A DNA stretch of 64,000 nt from an uncultured Dorea sp. (GTDB lineage: Bacteria > Bacillota > Clostridia > Lachnospirales > Lachnospiraceae): the NCBI GenBank assembly GCA_945870325.1, contig CAMBRQ010000007.1:1-64000 (forward strand), in the 5' to 3' direction. Below are positions 17,660 through 27,068 of the stretch, piece by piece (within the stretch, counting starts at the first letter, position 1; every line of letters begins with the position of its first letter). Under the pieces are notes generated by a model that was not told the origin of the DNA, made no database searches, and saw only the letters and a list, made by a program, of their open reading frames with translations. Made by a program: the position numbers and the translations under genes.

Positions 17660-20600
17660 CTATATTGATTGACTCTCTTGTTTTAACTTCTCAATATATG
17701 CCATAATTACGTTTATATCTTCCTCTCCATCCAAGTCACGCACAGCCTTCATCATATAGTAAGAAAAATCCTGATCGTCCCTCATCTGTCTGTGGCTGAA
17801 CAGATCAATCATCTTCTGTATCTCTTCGTCATATCCCTCTGTCTCATCCTGCAGTTCATAGAATACCTCCAACCTCTTCATATAATAAGAATCCCTCACG
17901 AGAGTTCCCCTGGTCTCATACTGAACCCTGACAGATTCCAGATAAGGCAAAAGCCATTGCTCTATTGGAAGGATTCCCTTCTTTCCTGCCAGCAGATATG
18001 TTTCCTGGTCATAGTCATAAGTTTCCCAGGCTTTCTCACGGGTCCACTCTGCTCTGGAAGGGTTCTCATGGATCCTCTTCGCCATGTATTCACGATATGT
18101 CCTGGTTTCAGAGAGCAGACGCTCAAGCCATAGCACTTCCCCGGTCACTTTCAGCGCCCTTAGGCACAGATCTGCACAATGTCCCATGATAGACATCCAA
18201 TCCGTTTCTCCACTCTCGCCAAGAGATGGAAGTGTCTCTCGTTTTTCCCGAAGCAGCACATAGAACTCCCATTGTTCTTCGGATACGTATGTATCTGGCA
18301 CATCTTCATTCATCTGACACAGCGCAGTCAGCACATAATTTCCCAGGCTCTCAGCCCTTCGGTTCTCTCCTTTTTTCCAAAGAACCTTAGAACAGCACCG
18401 CACATAAGATATATTTGTCTCACGCAGTTTACGAATCTCCTGCGACTCTTCTTTTGCTTTCTTCATGATCTGTATCCTATCATACAGCGTATCTGAAAGT
18501 TCCTGAAGCTTATCCATGAGTTCTTTTCCGGAAACCATCTCATCCTTGCACATTCCCTGGAATTCTGTCCGAAGCGTTTCTTCCTGTTCTTCCAGATATT
18601 GCATTCTCCTGCTGTCTCTTGCTTCCTCATTGACTAACAGAATATCTTCTAATTCTTCCGGAATTGCCCACGCTTTCGCCTGATAATACTCTGCTAATGC
18701 CTGTGCCTGCCGAAGCAGAAGCGGACGGCGTGAAGCATTTTGATCCGTCGTGTAATTTTCTAATATCAGGTGGTACTCATGGATCACTTCCAGAAGAAGT
18801 TTCTGGTCATCCGTAATCTTCGCCCTCAACTCCTGCATCTTAAGCATCTCAAAATATCTCTGCATTACCTTCTCATATCTTTGATTGCCCGCCCAGGAAT
18901 CGCTCACATCCAGGTTGCCGGAAGACTGTTTCAATACGAGTGCGGATTGCTTCTCTTCATTCCAGGAATCTCTTGCACTCTTCAGGATTTGGGCAGACCG
19001 CGCGTCATCACCAAGAGCGTGATAGAGCCTTCCTACTATGCCCATATATCTTTCACGTACCATCGCATCCGTCTCCGGCAGTTCTTCCCACCTGCCTTCC
19101 TGCGCTGCTATCATTTCCTGTGCTGACTTGCAGCACGTAATCACCTGTTGCTCCTGCTTCTCCTGCAGATAAATCTGAGCCAACATCAGATACAGATTTG
19201 CAGACGTTCTGCGCCATTCCTCCCTCAGCTTGTTCTCCTCGATCCATTCATTTGAAATCTGTCTCAGGATTTGCAGGCATACACCCGCATTCTCTATGAC
19301 CTTCTGCCATCTGTCCCACCGCAGATATATTTCTAAAGCATCCATATAGTAAGAAACTGCAACCCAACATCCACCATATGTCAGTTCTTCCAGCAGTTCA
19401 CTCTGACATTCTGTGAGTTTACCACACCAGATAATTGCCTTTTCTTCCTCCTGGTGCATATCATAATAAAGTGCCCCGATTCTATATACCCGGCGAAGTT
19501 CCCGATTCAAAGCATTTTTCCCCTCCGGCTCATACAATTCATAGCATCCTGCTTCCAGTCTTCTCAAGTCATCTTCCATCTGATTTTCGAAAAACTCTGG
19601 CTCTTTAAAACGATATGCCCACTTTTCTTCTTTCCAGAACCAGATATCTCTTCTGACTCTCCTTGCAACTCTCATATGCCGCGCATATAATGCCCAGGAC
19701 AAAAGATATGAATAATTCGAATCTTCTGCTGTCCGATCCTTAAGCAATCCGTCATAAAGTTCTATCGCCTGGGTGTAATAGAATACAATTCTCTCAGCGT
19801 GATCATATCCTCTCTCTATCTCAGGATATCTCTCTATATCTTCCAGAATCTTTCCCAATGAATAATTGGTATAAGCCAGGAAATCACGAACAACCTCCGA
19901 TTCATACATCGTATCTAAACGTGTCCATATCTTAAGTTCCTGCTCCTTGTATTTCTCCTTAAAATTAATCTTGACAGCCTGACTCCGACATCCTAATACA
20001 TTCGCATACTGCATCCCCTCTGCCAGTGAAGGAAGCAGTTTCATCCGAAGTTCATAATATGACATCAACTGTTTCGTTAGTTCTACGACCTCCTGATACC
20101 GCTTTAATTTCAGATATCTTCTGACAAGAATTACCTGCTGTCCTCTAAGCGTTTCATAAACCTTTATACGGATTGGCGATAATTTTTCAAGTCCTTCTCT
20201 CTCCAGGCGGTTCATATTGATATTTAACAATGTTTGCAGAGCGCCTAAATTACTCGATTGATCCTCTTCTTTGCTTTCCTTCAGTTTCTCCCAGAAGAAA
20301 AGAACACACTGCATCTCATCTATCTCATACTCTTTCTTATCCAATCCAAGTTTTTTTATACTGAACTCCAATCGAATATATCGCTTTTTCAGTTCCTCCC
20401 ACAGCGACTTTCTGGAAGAATCCTGCATGACTTCCAGAAGATTACAGTAATATGCATCTATCTCCTCTTTGCCAGGACACTCTATCGCATCAAATGCCTG
20501 TACCATCTCATGCCATTTCTGTAGATACTGTTCAGAATCCATTCCATAATTCAAGAAGACCAGCCCGGATAACCGCTGCCAGAACCGTGCCGCAGCAGAC

Positions 20601-22036
20601 AGTGGCTCCGCCTTGGCGAATGTCCCATAGAATCCCTGCCACAATCCTGTTTCCCGCCAGATCATATCCGTATCTGACAGGAGGATCTTCGACAGGAGTT
20701 CTATATAAGCGTCTTTCTCAAGTTCCGGCGATTCCAGTACCTCTGCAAATACTCTCTGTCCATCCTGGGTCAGCAATTTGTAACATTCTAAGATAAGTAC
20801 TCTCTTATCAAATGTCTGATCCTTCAGTATTCCTGTGATACACTGGTTAAGCCGCAGGATATCCCTCGCCCTTATCGCATAAAAAAACGCCTGATCCAGT
20901 TCTTTATTCTCAAGTTTCTGCACGCAAAGCATCTTCGCAAAACGGCAGATCTCATCCCTGCTCATGATCTGAAGCAGACTCTCCCGAAGCATTCTATGAC
21001 GGAAGTCCCAGCGTCCTTCCCGGTCTTCTCCAAAGGAATCATACAGATAACAGAAGAAACGTTCCAGGAACACCGGAAGGAATATCCTGCCTTCCCGCCC
21101 GATCATCGCTTCTATCTCCGCCAGTTTAAGACCTCCTTCTGAGACTGCAAGGAGTTTTATAATCTCCATAGGATCTGCCTGTTCATTTACACTCTCAACG
21201 CCCTCATACATAAGGCGCAGTTTCTCCGCCGCTTCCTCCAGCATGGAGATGGTTAACGCTGAAACTTCTTCCGGCATAACCTCAATCTCTTTTCTCATGA
21301 ACCGGGAGATTCCTTCCATCCCCGGTGCCAGACGCTCCGCCTCTTCAAAATCCGCCTTACTCATCATGAATAATTTCTGCATTACCAAAGACAGATAGTA
21401 AGGATTCGTGCACCCTCTCTTCTTCCGGATCTCTGCTACCACTTTCGCATCCACGTGTTTCCCTCTATGCGCAGCGTGTATCTGTACAAAAGCATTGATC
21501 TCTGTATTTCGGAAAGGCTCCATTGGTCTTGCTCCGAAATATTCCGACAGTCTTTCACTTCGCATCTCATAATATTCCGGCAGCGAACTTACCCCGATTG
21601 CAAAGGTATGCCCCTCCACCTTCTCCCGGATCACTGCATCTGCAAGAATCATCAGAATCTCAGAGATATCCTCTTCCATCTCATCAACTGCATCTATCAG
21701 AATCAACCGGTCTGCATCTCTCTCGGACCTCAATGCACGGTCAATATAGAACAATTTCTGTCTTCGCGTCAGACCATTCGTGTCAGGGATCTCTGATCCA
21801 GCCTGGGGAAACTCCATTTTCAACCAGTATAACAGCGTATCCAGAAGCACTTCCGTCTTCCCACAGTTTTCATTTCCGCAATAATAGAGAAATACATGGA
21901 CTCCAATCTTTCTTGCTGAAGCTGCAATACTTGCCATATATGCGCTCTTTCCACTCCCACTCTCACCAGTGATCCATCCGCCGCTTCTTCCATTTAAAAG
22001 TGCTGCTCCTTTCTCCTGCTCTTTTTGTCTTGCCAC
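17660..22036 (-). CDS. STAND-type P-loop ATPase with long helical-repeat region (C-terminal part of split DUF4062-STAND gene)
   Basis: A 1458-residue frame. Near its start is Walker A GESGSGKS (residues 24-31) and at 111-120 Walker B LILIDAVDEM, the layout of NACHT/STAND ATPases. A winged-helix-like region follows (about 250-380), then more than 1000 residues of amphipathic helices rich in Trp, Tyr, Leu, Glu and Arg that look like degenerate TPR repeats, the usual sensor part. The frame starts at a GTG with no ribosome site; the codons upstream are TAC, TCC and then the TGA ending the DUF4062 frame, all in phase. So this and 22043-22753 are one gene of about 1697 codons interrupted by one stop codon. 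In related proteins the DUF4062 domain, the ATPase and the repeats lie on one chain. Likely role: a conflict or immune sensor; not proven. Confidence 0.8.
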   Translation of the reverse strand: MARQKEQEKGAALLNGRSGGWITGESGSGKSAYMASIAASARKIGVHVFLYYCGNENCGKTEVLLDTLLYWLKMEFPQAGSEIPDTNGLTRRQKLFYIDRALRSERDADRLILIDAVDEMEEDISEILMILADAVIREKVEGHTFAIGVSSLPEYYEMRSERLSEYFGARPMEPFRNTEINAFVQIHAAHRGKHVDAKVVAEIRKKRGCTNPYYLSLVMQKLFMMSKADFEEAERLAPGMEGISRFMRKEIEVMPEEVSALTISMLEEAAEKLRLMYEGVESVNEQADPMEIIKLLAVSEGGLKLAEIEAMIGREGRIFLPVFLERFFCYLYDSFGEDREGRWDFRHRMLRESLLQIMSRDEICRFAKMLCVQKLENKELDQAFFYAIRARDILRLNQCITGILKDQTFDKRVLILECYKLLTQDGQRVFAEVLESPELEKDAYIELLSKILLSDTDMIWRETGLWQGFYGTFAKAEPLSAAARFWQRLSGLVFLNYGMDSEQYLQKWHEMVQAFDAIECPGKEEIDAYYCNLLEVMQDSSRKSLWEELKKRYIRLEFSIKKLGLDKKEYEIDEMQCVLFFWEKLKESKEEDQSSNLGALQTLLNINMNRLEREGLEKLSPIRIKVYETLRGQQVILVRRYLKLKRYQEVVELTKQLMSYYELRMKLLPSLAEGMQYANVLGCRSQAVKINFKEKYKEQELKIWTRLDTMYESEVVRDFLAYTNYSLGKILEDIERYPEIERGYDHAERIVFYYTQAIELYDGLLKDRTAEDSNYSYLLSWALYARHMRVARRVRRDIWFWKEEKWAYRFKEPEFFENQMEDDLRRLEAGCYELYEPEGKNALNRELRRVYRIGALYYDMHQEEEKAIIWCGKLTECQSELLEELTYGGCWVAVSYYMDALEIYLRWDRWQKVIENAGVCLQILRQISNEWIEENKLREEWRRTSANLYLMLAQIYLQEKQEQQVITCCKSAQEMIAAQEGRWEELPETDAMVRERYMGIVGRLYHALGDDARSAQILKSARDSWNEEKQSALVLKQSSGNLDVSDSWAGNQRYEKVMQRYFEMLKMQELRAKITDDQKLLLEVIHEYHLILENYTTDQNASRRPLLLRQAQALAEYYQAKAWAIPEELEDILLVNEEARDSRRMQYLEEQEETLRTEFQGMCKDEMVSGKELMDKLQELSDTLYDRIQIMKKAKEESQEIRKLRETNISYVRCCSKVLWKKGENRRAESLGNYVLTALCQMNEDVPDTYVSEEQWEFYVLLREKRETLPSLGESGETDWMSIMGHCADLCLRALKVTGEVLWLERLLSETRTYREYMAKRIHENPSRAEWTREKAWETYDYDQETYLLAGKKGILPIEQWLLPYLESVRVQYETRGTLVRDSYYMKRLEVFYELQDETEGYDEEIQKMIDLFSHRQMRDDQDFSYYMMKAVRDLDGEEDINVIMAYIEKLKQESQSI

Positions 22037-22042
22037 GTAGGA

Positions 22043-22753
22043 TCAAAGATACATGGAAGATGTAAGCACCGCATCCTGTAAGATACGCTCCTCCATTGTC
22101 TGCTTCTGCTCTCCAAACTGACTCTTCAGCATCTCCCAGAGAGCATTCTCCAATCCATCCCTGAATTCCTTCAGATTCCCCGCCTGTCCGGCTTCATCAT
22201 CCCATACCGGATGATATTCCATAATATGTGCTTTAGGATTCGCAAGTATCTTCTCTTTTAATGCTTCAAGTTTCGTTCTGTGCTTCTCGCTTTCCACCTC
22301 ATACAATGCCCGGTATTCTTCCGGAACAGTAGCATTAAAAGAAGAATCACGAAAACAGAATATACACTGCTTCAGGTTTTCCTCTTTCATGGCTCCATAC
22401 AGAATCTCCATCTGTGTAATACTAATCTCTTCCTGGCACCACATCTCAAGTCTTGCATCGTGGCTCTGTTCGATCAGCGCTCTGTCCGGAATCCATCCAT
22501 AACGCTCGCCAACGAGAACCACCATATATGGCTTACAGCGGTCAATCGCATCAATGCAGCTTTCTATGACATGTTTTCCGCTGTCTTCCTCGGACATACG
22601 GCTGGTATCTACGCCCCAGCGTAGGTCCAGTTCCTGAACATCCTCTCCGTATTCTTTCAGACGTCTCCTAAGTGCCGGGAACACCTCCTGATGCAGAACA
22701 TCCCGTTCTGCCTGCATATCTTTAAATGTACTGGAAATAAAAAAAGATTTCAT
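22043..22753 (-). CDS. DUF4062 domain protein (N-terminal part of split DUF4062-STAND gene)
   Basis: A 236-residue frame with the DUF4062 pattern: FISSTFKDMQAERD at the start, LDLRWGVD, and VVLVGERYGWIPD near residue 85. DUF4062 is found at the N-terminus of STAND ATPases in bacteria and in eukaryotic NWD1/TEP1-like proteins, as a signalling or effector module. The ATG at 22753 has a strong AGGAGG site. The frame ends at a TGA (22043-22045); two codons later the ATPase frame continues in the same phase. A single C-to-T change from an Arg codon CGA would create this stop. Alternatives: readthrough, internal initiation, a recent nonsense mutation, or a sequencing error. Confidence 0.85.
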   Translation of the reverse strand: MKSFFISSTFKDMQAERDVLHQEVFPALRRRLKEYGEDVQELDLRWGVDTSRMSEEDSGKHVIESCIDAIDRCKPYMVVLVGERYGWIPDRALIEQSHDARLEMWCQEEISITQMEILYGAMKEENLKQCIFCFRDSSFNATVPEEYRALYEVESEKHRTKLEALKEKILANPKAHIMEYHPVWDDEAGQAGNLKEFRDGLENALWEMLKSQFGEQKQTMEERILQDAVLTSSMYL

Positions 22754-22787
22754 AATCCCCCTCCTGTTATCTCTTTTTTCTCTTTTC

Positions 22788-23411
22788 TTACATCTTCTCA
22801 ATCTTATTCCTGAGTTTCAGCATCTTACGGTCTAATGCGGCAATCTCCTCGGAATATCCCTTCAGTTCCTTACTCACTTCTTCTGCGCCAGATACATCCT
22901 TCTTATAGATCAACTGATAATCCAATACAGACCAAAAATCCATCGCAACCGTCCGAATCTGAATCTCAACTCTCTTAACCTCCGGCTGTTCACTGATGCC
23001 GATTGGAACCTCAACGATCAGATGCAGGCTCATATAACCGTTCTTCTTGGATCTCTCAATATAATCCTTCATCTTAATAACTTTGATATCGCTCTGTTTT
23101 TTCAGCATGTTGGCTACTTTATAGACATCATCTAAGAACAGACAGATAATTCTAACTCCCATCAAATCATTCAGTTTCTCCTGCGCCGTTGCAAAATCCC
23201 GGTCATAACCCTTGCGCTCCAGTTTTGCGTGAATACTCTCCGGCTCCTTCATACGACTGAGCACAGTTCGAATCACCTCTCTGCCAGATTTCTCCGATAA
23301 CTGCTCGTTAATGATCTTAATCTTTGCCTCTAATATCCCTACGATATATTTGAATTGCAGGTCGTATCTTGCCTTCTCCATATCCTCGGCAATCTTCTGA
23401 ATCTCCTGCAT
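22788..23411 (-). CDS. small alarmone synthetase (RelA/SpoT synthetase domain, RelQ-like)
   Basis: Synthesises (p)ppGpp from ATP and GTP/GDP. The 207-residue single-domain protein shows DLMGVRIICLFLDDVYKVA, KDYIERSKKNGYMSLHLIVE and VEIQIRTVAMDFWSVLDY, the core of RelA/SpoT synthetases, with no hydrolase, TGS or ACT domain. A coiled coil is likely at the C-terminus (about 175-207, KELKGYSEEIAALDRKMLKLR). It lies 34 bp upstream of the DUF4062-STAND gene on the same strand and is probably cotranscribed. Small alarmone synthetases of this type are common stand-alone genes in Firmicutes, so the neighbourhood may be chance. Confidence 0.9.
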   Translation of the reverse strand: MQEIQKIAEDMEKARYDLQFKYIVGILEAKIKIINEQLSEKSGREVIRTVLSRMKEPESIHAKLERKGYDRDFATAQEKLNDLMGVRIICLFLDDVYKVANMLKKQSDIKVIKMKDYIERSKKNGYMSLHLIVEVPIGISEQPEVKRVEIQIRTVAMDFWSVLDYQLIYKKDVSGAEEVSKELKGYSEEIAALDRKMLKLRNKIEKM

Positions 23412-23543
23412 TGCTTCCTTTTTAACTTCCTTTTTAATCTTTCTTCGCCTCCAGTCAATACATACTGTCTTCTTATTATATCTTAAAACCTAAGCATCGG
23501 CTATCAAACTTTGATAAAACTTTCGTTAAATATAAAAAAGTTC

Positions 23544-23571
23544 TTGCAAATATTCGGAAATTCGCTATAAT
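23544..23571 (+). promoter_or_regulatory. promoter of tRNA-Thr
   Basis: TTGCAA (23544-23549), 16 bp, TATAAT (23566-23571), about 34 bp before the tRNA 5' end. Confidence 0.75.
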
Positions 23572-23605
23572 AATATTTGTGACTGCGAGATAGACGCTGT
23601 CATAT

Positions 23606-23678
23606 GCTGGAATAGCTCAGTCGGTAGAGCACTTCACTCGTAATGAAGGGGTCGTCGGTTCAAGTCCGATTTCCAGCT
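23606..23678 (+). tRNA. tRNA-Thr (anticodon CGT)
   Basis: A full cloverleaf: acceptor GCTGGAA/TTCCAGC, D arm GCTC/GAGC, anticodon stem CTTCA/TGAAG with loop CTCGTAA (anticodon CGT, reading ACG), T arm GTCGG-TTCAAGT-CCGAT, discriminator T. The CCA end is not encoded. It is transcribed alone between its own promoter and terminator. Confidence 0.97.
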
Positions 23679-23690
23679 TGATATAAAATC

Positions 23691-23720
23691 AGCGCAAACC
23701 TGTTCGGGTTTGCGCTTTTT
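23691..23720 (+). terminator. terminator of tRNA-Thr
   Basis: AGCGCAAACC and GGTTTGCGCT form a 10-bp stem around a short loop, followed by a run of T, 12 bases after the tRNA. The stem can also be read from the other strand. Confidence 0.9.
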
Positions 23721-23729
23721 ATATGTCCA

Positions 23730-24665
23730 TCATTCATGCAGCCTGCGTATAATCTTGAATACAATCTCACTCTCCGTTACCAGCGGCTTCTTATGCGAAA
23801 AGAAGATGATTCCATCCGTAGGCGATACCACCTGACGGATTACCTCTCCTTCATACGGATCAAGAATCTCTCCCAGCACTTCCCCCATATGCACTTCTTC
23901 GCCCGGGCATTTTAATCTGCGGAAGATTCCTGCCGCATCCGTCTTTACAATTGTCAATTCTTCTTCATCAATAATACTTGCGATATAGCCGCTGTGGCTG
24001 TTATACCGCAAGATCCCCATCCGCGTAAGGAACCGAAGCACCGCCGATACCGCCTGTCTTGCAGATACTTCATCCACTACATCCGTCTCACTGGTGTACA
24101 CAGAGAATGCATTGGTCTCCCACACCTGCCAGTTATAGTTCAACGTCGTTGTATCGATCGGTCTTGGCTTTCTGACTACCACATAGGGTAATCCGAACAG
24201 GTTCGCAAGACTGGTATTCTGATACCCGGTCTCCATCATACGCACATGAGGCACGAAATCTCCCGGCAGATAGAAACTTGCAAACTGAATGCCATAATTA
24301 TAGTTTTTCACACAATCGAACACGCCTGCCGCAATCCGCTGTGTCGTCTCTCCCTTATCATAACCGGGGAACATCCGGTTCACATCGGTATTATCCACCG
24401 CCCAGAATCGCTTCCCGATATTCATGGAATGATGGTTCACAGAAGGAATCACCATAATCTCATTGTCAGATACGATTGCACCGTGCTGCTCCAGTTCTTT
24501 TAACTTCTTAATTAACTGAGAACATACATATAACTGCTGCACCTCATTTCCCCTGATAGAACCTACGATACACGCAGACTTTTTCCCGCTCCCGAAGCGG
24601 TAGCCCGTAATATCCAGGCTCTCCCTATAAGGAGAGTCCAGTCTATATATTACTTCTTTCTTCAT
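23730..24665 (-). CDS. M14-like succinylglutamate desuccinylase/aspartoacylase family protein, zinc histidines missing
   Basis: A 311-residue protein of the zinc deacylase family. It aligns with the paralogue encoded just upstream, but where that one has GTHGDE this one has SIRGNE (His to Arg), and where that one has DIHAS this one has IQFAS (His lost). Only the motif Glu remains, so two of the three zinc ligands are absent and hydrolysis is unlikely. The region around NTDVNRMFPG is kept, as is the C-terminal beta domain. The start overlaps the paralogue's stop by four bases (ATGA), so the two are made together, perhaps as a catalytic/non-catalytic pair. Last gene of the five-gene cluster. 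Confidence 0.82.
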   Translation of the reverse strand: MKKEVIYRLDSPYRESLDITGYRFGSGKKSACIVGSIRGNEVQQLYVCSQLIKKLKELEQHGAIVSDNEIMVIPSVNHHSMNIGKRFWAVDNTDVNRMFPGYDKGETTQRIAAGVFDCVKNYNYGIQFASFYLPGDFVPHVRMMETGYQNTSLANLFGLPYVVVRKPRPIDTTTLNYNWQVWETNAFSVYTSETDVVDEVSARQAVSAVLRFLTRMGILRYNSHSGYIASIIDEEELTIVKTDAAGIFRRLKCPGEEVHMGEVLGEILDPYEGEVIRQVVSPTDGIIFFSHKKPLVTESEIVFKIIRRLHE

Positions 24666-25603
24666 TGCTCCTGCACACCTCCCAGAATTCTATTCAGCAG
24701 TGAACCACTGTATACAATTGGATACTCTCTTCTTGTAAATACTTTTCCGGCAATCGGCGCTTTTACTTCCTCCATAATGTTTCCCGTCATAGGATCCACA
24801 ATCCTTCCGATAATATCTCCTTCATCTACATCATCAAATATCCGTGCTTTCGGAAGATAGATACCTGGATGGTCAGCATTCACGAAACCAATCTCCCGGT
24901 CAGAAGATACGATTGGCGTTCTGACTTCCCCGACTGGTCCCGCCCAGATTCCCATTTCTTTCATCAGGTTCAGGATGCCTTCTACCAATTGACATCCATA
25001 ACTCTCTGTAATCCGCATTCCTACTCCCATCTCTACTACCAGAGTCGGAACACCGATCATATTCAGACTATACGCCAGCGTTGATTCCAGCACCGTTGCC
25101 GATGCATGAACCCATACGAAATCAACATTGATCATCTTAGCATAAGGCACAAGCCTCTCGGCCGTCTCTTCGTTAATCCGCACCTGCGGCATCTCCTCAA
25201 GATAGATATTGCTTGCATGAATATCCACGCACATATCTGCCCCTGCCAGATCATCCATAAGCTGGCGCACAATCGTCTCCATCATAGGGCCGTCTTCGCT
25301 TCCCGGGAAGATCCGGTTCATATCCAAGTCGAACATAGGAATTCCCCGGGTAATTGAGTCAATTCCCAGGGGATTGAAAGCCGGATAGATATCCACGATT
25401 CCTTGTAAATATTCCGGATGCTCCTGTATTCTTCGGTTTAACTCATAACATACAAACTGCCCTTCTAATTCATCTCCGTGCGTCCCTGTTACAATTCCAA
25501 TTCTCTTAAGTTCCTTTCCCAGTTCTTCGGGCATCAGGCGGTTCTTCCTGATTACCAGATGCTCGTCCACTGGAAGTCCCATAGACACAACTGTCTCTAC
25601 CAT
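24662..25603 (-). CDS. M14-like zinc deacylase (succinylglutamate desuccinylase/aspartoacylase family)
   Basis: A 313-residue predicted zinc hydrolase that removes an acyl or amide group from an amino-acid-type substrate. Zinc ligands are visible in GTHGDELEGQ and VDIHAS; the carboxylate-binding Arg is in DLDMNRIFPG. The C-terminal 90 residues form the beta domain typical of the aspartoacylase/AstE group. The start follows directly on the stop of the transglutaminase gene, and the stop overlaps the next paralogue. In this cluster the most natural substrate is a product of the ATP-grasp ligase or transglutaminase, but this is inference. Confidence 0.87.
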   Translation of the reverse strand: MVETVVSMGLPVDEHLVIRKNRLMPEELGKELKRIGIVTGTHGDELEGQFVCYELNRRIQEHPEYLQGIVDIYPAFNPLGIDSITRGIPMFDLDMNRIFPGSEDGPMMETIVRQLMDDLAGADMCVDIHASNIYLEEMPQVRINEETAERLVPYAKMINVDFVWVHASATVLESTLAYSLNMIGVPTLVVEMGVGMRITESYGCQLVEGILNLMKEMGIWAGPVGEVRTPIVSSDREIGFVNADHPGIYLPKARIFDDVDEGDIIGRIVDPMTGNIMEEVKAPIAGKVFTRREYPIVYSGSLLNRILGGVQEQ

Positions 25604-26377
25604 CTATATTTCCTCCACATTCGCATAGATTGTCTGTGTCTGTCTTGCCTGTCCCAGGAACAGACCTTTATCCAGTACACAGTCCCCATAATCTCTTCCA
25701 TGGGCTAATTTGATATAATAATCGTCTACATGCAGATGATTCGTCGGGTCAAGACCATACCAGCCTTCCCCTGTATAGATCTCTACCCAGGCATGGGTAT
25801 AGCCTTCACCGATCATAAGTCCATTCACATATCTTGCCGGAATCCCTTTCATCCGGCACAGTGTGATCATAATATGCGCATAATCCTGACAGACGCCCAT
25901 ACGCTTCTTCCATGCCTCTCCGGCTGTGGTATGGATATCCGTACTGCCGGAAACATACTTGAAATCCCGGTATAGCGCATCCATGATCTGGATTGCATTT
26001 CCAAGATTGTCCCCCGCCGTAAGGGTCAGGGATTCTCCATATTCTATCAGTTCCTCCGTGGGTTCTGTATACCTGGTCGGATACTTATACATCGGGTGCA
26101 GAGATTCCGGCTGTACCTGCATCCCCTTCACCCTGGCAATCCCCTCTACTTCATATGAGAACTTCATATGATTCGCCATATAATGTCCTACATACTTATG
26201 ATTCCCGAATCCATCGATCACCTCATCCAGACTGTCTGCAGGGCTTACATATCTGCTCGTAATCTGTATATCCTGTACATCATTCGACGCCGGCACGCAG
26301 CGCAGCGCAAAATAATGGTCACATACAGGCTGGTCGAATTTAAGTTCCATCCTGTATGTGAACTGTAATGACTTCAT
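25604..26377 (-). CDS. transglutaminase-like cysteine protease/acyltransferase
   Basis: A 257-residue protein with an N-terminal beta-rich domain (about 1-110) and a transglutaminase-like core. The catalytic triad is visible: Cys in GVCQDYAHIM, His in GYTHAWVEIY, Asp in GLDPTNHL. No signal peptide, so it acts in the cytoplasm, as a peptidase or acyltransferase. It starts one base after the alpha-E gene stops and the deacylase gene starts directly after its own stop. Proteins with this architecture are regularly found beside alpha-E and circularly permuted ATP-grasp genes. Confidence 0.9.
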   Translation of the reverse strand: MKSLQFTYRMELKFDQPVCDHYFALRCVPASNDVQDIQITSRYVSPADSLDEVIDGFGNHKYVGHYMANHMKFSYEVEGIARVKGMQVQPESLHPMYKYPTRYTEPTEELIEYGESLTLTAGDNLGNAIQIMDALYRDFKYVSGSTDIHTTAGEAWKKRMGVCQDYAHIMITLCRMKGIPARYVNGLMIGEGYTHAWVEIYTGEGWYGLDPTNHLHVDDYYIKLAHGRDYGDCVLDKGLFLGQARQTQTIYANVEEI

Positions 26378-26378
26378 G

Positions 26379-27068
26379 TTATCTCACCTCAATAATATTT
26401 CCTAGATAATCAAGAAGTTCTGCATCCTTGCCTTCTGCCTGTTCAGGACAATGAATCTTTGCATCAATCATGTCCTTCAGTTTCTCAAGTTTGGCAGCAT
26501 CATAGTACATCTGCGTCTTATGCAGACGATTCAGCAATTTTCTGAATTCCTTCTCGATATCTTTAGTATGATACTCCAAACGTATATATAAGTCCAGCCT
26601 TTCTATATATTTCCCGCATTTCATAATATTCCGGCAGTCTTCATCTTCTACATAATCATCCACACAACCCCAGAATGCCAACAGATAATCAATCACAGAC
26701 TGGAGTTCCAGAAGCGGAGAAGCATGATTATCAGATTCAAATACATCCAGTGCCATCTGCATATAACTAAGCACATTACTGCTTAACTCATCTCTAAGGA
26801 CGATTGCATTGTCAAATGCTCTGCTCATGTTCGAATACAGGGAATCCGGATTATCCTTCCCATACAGATACTCCTCCGCAAACTGACTGTTTGATGTATA
26901 GATATCCGGAATATTCAGTCTCTTACAGTAATATGTATAACTCCCCTCCGGCGCTTCGATCATATCATCAAAGATACGGTAGAATTTCCTTAACGTTGTA
27001 TATACCCGCTCCGTATACCTGCCAAGCCAGTATAAATGATCTAATTTTTCTATTGAGATAGCACCCAT
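26379..27068 (-). CDS. alpha-E domain protein (DUF403)
   Basis: A 229-residue all-helical protein starting with the family signature EKLDHLYWLGRYTERVY. The alpha-E domain has no known enzymatic activity; it is known as the partner of circularly permuted ATP-grasp ligases and transglutaminases, sometimes fused to them. Here its start overlaps the ATP-grasp gene by 19 bases, indicating translational coupling and a probable complex. Confidence 0.9.
   Translation of the reverse strand: MGAISIEKLDHLYWLGRYTERVYTTLRKFYRIFDDMIEAPEGSYTYYCKRLNIPDIYTSNSQFAEEYLYGKDNPDSLYSNMSRAFDNAIVLRDELSSNVLSYMQMALDVFESDNHASPLLELQSVIDYLLAFWGCVDDYVEDEDCRNIMKCGKYIERLDLYIRLEYHTKDIEKEFRKLLNRLHKTQMYYDAAKLEKLKDMIDAKIHCPEQAEGKDAELLDYLGNIIEVR

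Noticed and set aside
22043..22045. Selenocysteine at the in-frame UGA
   Set aside because: No stem-loop of the bacterial SECIS kind was recognised directly after the codon, and STAND proteins are not known to need Sec there; nonsense change is simpler.
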